In this document: positions 61,490-64,000 of the stretch, piece by piece
Layout: the number at the start of each line of letters is the position of its first letter
Position numbering within the stretch: position 1 is the first letter of the stretch
DNA from: Flexistipes sinusarabici DSM 4947
GTDB lineage: Bacteria; Chrysiogenota; Deferribacteres; Deferribacterales; Flexistipitaceae
Direction: 5' to 3'
NCBI RefSeq assembly: GCF_000218625.1
Contig: NC_015672.1
Span: 2,331,451 to 2,395,450 of the forward strand
Length of the DNA: 64,000 bases
Made by a program: the position numbers and the translations under genes
Notes under the pieces: generated by a model
Databases searched by the model: none
What the model saw: the letters and a program-made list of their open reading frames with translations, nothing else
What the model was told of the DNA's origin: nothing

Positions 61490-62988
61490 GGCATAGCCCC
61501 TATAATATTTTCAGCGGCTTTCAGCGATATTTCGGCTGGCAGGTATGCAAAAACACCGAAAAAGATACATAAGAAAACAAGCACCGCTGTGGAGCCAATC
61601 ATGGAATAAGGCATTTTTATGGGCAAATTTTCTGCACCGGAAGATTCTGGTTCTTTAAAAAACAGAGTATTAATAACTCTTCCGAAATATACTGCCGTTA
61701 AAAGAGAGCTTAAAAGTATTACCGGCACGACTATCCAGTTACCCGACTGAGCCGCTCCCAATACAATGTACCATTTGGATATAAATCCCACGGTAAGAGG
61801 TATGCCAACCATTGAAAGGGAGAGAATGAGAAACATTGTCGATGTGAACGGCATCTGCCACCCCATACCTTTCAAATTATTTATCTTTGTAGACGTAAGT
61901 TTGTAGAAAAATCCGCCTGCAACCATGAAAAGAGCTGTTTTCATCATTGCATGGTTTAATATATGAAGGAGCCCGCCGGCAAAAGCATATTTGTTTGCCA
62001 TTGCAGTACCTATGAGAACATAACCTATCTGGCCTATGGAGGAGAAAGCCAGCATCCTTTTCAGATCGGTCTGTGATATTGCGATAATTGAGCCTGCAAG
62101 AATAGTTATACTGGAGATTCCTATTATAATTCCTGAAAAGTTTATCCCTGAAAAACCCGCCTGAATGCCGAAAATTGTGTACATAAGTCTTATCAGCAGA
62201 TAGGCAGCCACTTTTGTTGATGTTCCCGCCATTGCTGCGCTTATCACAGAAGGGGAATAGGTGTAAGCATCCGGCAGCCAGAAGTGAAGAGGGAATACGG
62301 CCATCTTAAGCATAAGTCCGACAATAATAAATGCTATTGCCACAAGCACTACATTTGTATCAAAATGACCCTGGAGCCGTTGTGCTAAATCGGTCAGATT
62401 AAGTGTTCCTGTCTGCATGTATAAATAACCTATACCTATCAGAAAAAACGTTGCCCCAATTGAACCCAAAATGAGATAGTTGAAACTTGCCATATAAGAG
62501 TATCTTGTCCTTCCCATAGCGATCAGGGCGTACCCTGCCAATGACGTTATTTCCAGAAAAACGTACATATTAAAGATGTCATTTGTTATGAGAATTCCCA
62601 TCATCCCGCCGATAAAAAGCAGGTAGACGGAATAAAAGGCAGGACGCCTTTTATCATGGATTTCAGCTTTTATACTTCCGTATCCGTAAATTATGGAAAG
62701 CAGAGATACAAAGGATACCACCGAAAGAATAAAACTGTTAAGAATATCCGCACGGTATTCGATGCCGTACGGTGGTTTCCAGCCTCCGAGAAAATATTCC
62801 AAGGGGCCGTTATTATAAACCGAAACGAGAAGGTAAACGGAGAGTATGAACGATACAGCAGTGGTTATAAGAGCACAGTAATAAGATAAGGAATTATTTA
62901 TTTTCCCAAGTACAGGAGCCGTTAACGCTCCGAAAATAAAAACCACAATAGCAAGAACAGGTGCGTGTGCGGTAAAAAAATCAATCAT
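61480..62988 (-). CDS. MrpD/NuoM-N-like proton antiporter subunit (first copy)
   Basis: A 502-residue membrane protein. NMYVFLEITSLAGYALIAMG has the key Glu. KMAVFPLHFWLPDAYTYSPS is the signature loop, and HILNHAMMKTALFMVAGG holds the half-channel Lys. It sits directly after mrpC, the normal place of mrpD. It overlaps mrpC by 4 bp. Confidence 0.92.
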   Translation of the reverse strand: MIDFFTAHAPVLAIVVFIFGALTAPVLGKINNSLSYYCALITTAVSFILSVYLLVSVYNNGPLEYFLGGWKPPYGIEYRADILNSFILSVVSFVSLLSIIYGYGSIKAEIHDKRRPAFYSVYLLFIGGMMGILITNDIFNMYVFLEITSLAGYALIAMGRTRYSYMASFNYLILGSIGATFFLIGIGYLYMQTGTLNLTDLAQRLQGHFDTNVVLVAIAFIIVGLMLKMAVFPLHFWLPDAYTYSPSVISAAMAGTSTKVAAYLLIRLMYTIFGIQAGFSGINFSGIIIGISSITILAGSIIAISQTDLKRMLAFSSIGQIGYVLIGTAMANKYAFAGGLLHILNHAMMKTALFMVAGGFFYKLTSTKINNLKGMGWQMPFTSTMFLILSLSMVGIPLTVGFISKWYIVLGAAQSGNWIVVPVILLSSLLTAVYFGRVINTLFFKEPESSGAENLPIKMPYSMIGSTAVLVFLCIFFGVFAYLPAEISLKAAENIIGAMPWK

Positions 62989-63374
62989 TTGGAATCCAAC
63001 TCCGGCTCTTTGAGCTCTCTGATTTTAATTTCATCATCCTCTATACTGCCGTAATTTTTGTATAATTTTACAATGATACCCAAAGCCACCGCTGTAACAC
63101 TTACGGAAACTACAATGGCTGTGAGTATAAGTACGTGGGGAAGCGGGTTATCGTAAACAACTTTGGCGTGCCCTTCAGGATGCCATATTATCGGTGCAGT
63201 ACCGCCGTTAACCTTGCTTATGGAAATATAGAAAAGAAATACGGAAGTCTGGAAGATGTTCAAACCGATCACTTTTTTTACCAGGTTGTGTTTGGCAATA
63301 ATAGCATAAAAACCTATCATCATCAGGACTATTGCTATCCAGAAATTGTATTTATCTGCTATGAATTCAATCAT
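62985..63374 (-). CDS. mrpC: MrpC/NuoK-like antiporter subunit
   Basis: About 129 residues from ATG 63374 (ribosome binding site ggaag). Three membrane spans. KKVIGLNIFQTSVFLFYISI resembles the NuoK/MrpC core, and PLPHVLILTAIVVSVSVTAVA is the typical last helix. An upstream in-frame ATG at 63389 is less likely. Lies between mrpB and mrpD as in Mrp operons. Confidence 0.9.
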   Translation of the reverse strand: MIEFIADKYNFWIAIVLMMIGFYAIIAKHNLVKKVIGLNIFQTSVFLFYISISKVNGGTAPIIWHPEGHAKVVYDNPLPHVLILTAIVVSVSVTAVALGIIVKLYKNYGSIEDDEIKIRELKEPELDSK

Positions 63375-63789
63375 CTTCCTTCCCCGCAATTTCGAAAAAT
63401 ATTGTCATCATTACTGCCGCAACTGTTATTGCAACGCCGAGCTCAATGATAATCATGCCTATGTGGTTACCCTCTTTTGCCGAGTGAAAGGGAAGTTCTC
63501 CATATTCAAGAAAAAGACCGCCGGTAAATATGCATACCAAACCGGTAAGTGCATAAATAAAAGCACCGGACGAAAAAAGTATATCATTAAGAGATCGAGG
63601 CATTTTCGACCTTGCCTCACTTTTACCAAAGACCAGTGCAATTAAAATAAAACTTGCTCCAAATATCACACCAGCCTGGAATCCGCCGCCCGGACTGATT
63701 TCACCATGGGCAAGTGTGTAAAATGCAAAAATCTGAATAAAGGGGAGCATAAATTTTGTAATGGTTCTTAAAATAACATCATCTTTCAT
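63367..63789 (-). CDS. mrpB: MrpB/MnhB-like antiporter subunit
   Basis: A 140-residue protein with four spans. ILRTITKFMLPFIQIFAFYT and HGEISPGGGFQAGVIFGASFI are the MnhB signatures. Overlaps its neighbours on both sides (about 8 and 11 bp). Confidence 0.92.
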   Translation of the reverse strand: MKDDVILRTITKFMLPFIQIFAFYTLAHGEISPGGGFQAGVIFGASFILIALVFGKSEARSKMPRSLNDILFSSGAFIYALTGLVCIFTGGLFLEYGELPFHSAKEGNHIGMIIIELGVAITVAAVMMTIFFEIAGKEDD

Positions 63790-64000
63790 TATTTTTATAG
63801 CTCCTTATTAATAAGACCAAACAAACGGCAGCAGTAAAAACAACGGTTGTTTCCCCAAGTGTATCGTAACCCCTGTAGCTTGCCAGTACTGCGGTGACAA
63901 TATTATGTGATCCTGTCTGAGGATAACTTCTTTCAATGTATTCAGGTGAGAGATAAGAATTAGCCGGAGAATTAGGATCTCCGAAAGCGGGCATGTCCCA
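63779..64000 (-). CDS. MbhE/MrpA C-terminal-like subunit, truncated by the window edge
   Basis: At least 73 residues. DMPAFGDPNSPAN and the SHNIVTAVLASYRGYDTLGE segment with TTVVFTAAVCL match the MbhE-type domain, which forms the C-terminal end of MrpA or a separate small subunit. The frame stays open past 63994 (upstream codons read Trp-Asp before the Met), so the gene probably starts outside the window. Confidence 0.8.
   Translation of the reverse strand, partial: WDMPAFGDPNSPANSYLSPEYIERSYPQTGSHNIVTAVLASYRGYDTLGETTVVFTAAVCLVLLIRSYKNNER

Noticed and set aside
1-64000. tRNA or rRNA genes
   Set aside because: I read the intergenic gaps for cloverleaf features and saw none. A tRNAscan-type search would be decisive.

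Overview
This window looks like about 64 kb of chromosome from an AT-rich (roughly 40% G+C by eye) Gram-negative, respiring, probably strictly or facultatively anaerobic bacterium. Evidence for the lifestyle is a TRAP-TAXI transporter, a three-gene archaeal-type glutamate synthase, hypA/hypB, selenouridine synthase, a multi-subunit Mrp-type antiporter, TolC-type efflux and heptosyltransferases for LPS. The combination resembles Deferribacteres (Flexistipes-like). That is a judgement from protein content, not a database result. No rRNA, tRNA or CRISPR array was found.

Layout. 1-1183: end of an NfeD-type membrane protein, DUF493 protein and universal stress protein. 1206-5219: a TRAP-TAXI receptor/permease pair lying between two inverted copies of a roughly 170-190 bp intergenic repeat, one copy interrupted by a small MITE-like insertion. 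5288-9757: uvrC, then a minus-strand group lysR-selU-rlpA linked to selenium. 9959-14672: leucyl aminopeptidase, ADP-ribosylglycohydrolase, then a predicted amidoligase next to a membrane-anchored gamma-glutamyl-cyclotransferase-like protein. 14835-18515: a signalling gene destroyed by two insertion sequences. 18505-20396: hypA-hypB-rnhB-yraN. 20630-22753: ptsP. 23049-28138: split glutamate synthase. 28334-29617: aminotransferase. 29977-37703: rplU-rpmA-obgE-dciA-like-def, then tex, two heptosyltransferases and an ElyC-like protein. 37920-39914: remnants of two IS elements. 40177-48650: M23 peptidase, argC-argJ, hisF-hisE and a TolC/HlyD/MFS efflux operon. 49054-57758: recC-recB-recD. 57865-64000: an Mrp-type antiporter cluster running off the end.

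How parts work together. Several groups are tight operons with overlapping or abutting genes: lysR/selU/rlpA, hypA/hypB/rnhB/yraN, the three glutamate synthase genes, recCBD, the efflux trio and the antiporter cluster. Many have readable sigma70-like promoters, listed with positions.

The most interesting material is: (i) the amidoligase plus cyclotransferase pair, a candidate peptide-modification or novel-metabolite system with an ADP-ribosylglycohydrolase upstream; (ii) a set of word-like degenerate repeat tracts that recur in nearly every long intergenic gap; (iii) the nested repeats around the TRAP genes; (iv) two complementary halves of one transposase 21.6 kb apart in inverted orientation, sharing a 317 bp near-identical overlap; (v) a hairpin between rpmA and obgE whose 3' arm is the obgE ribosome binding site.
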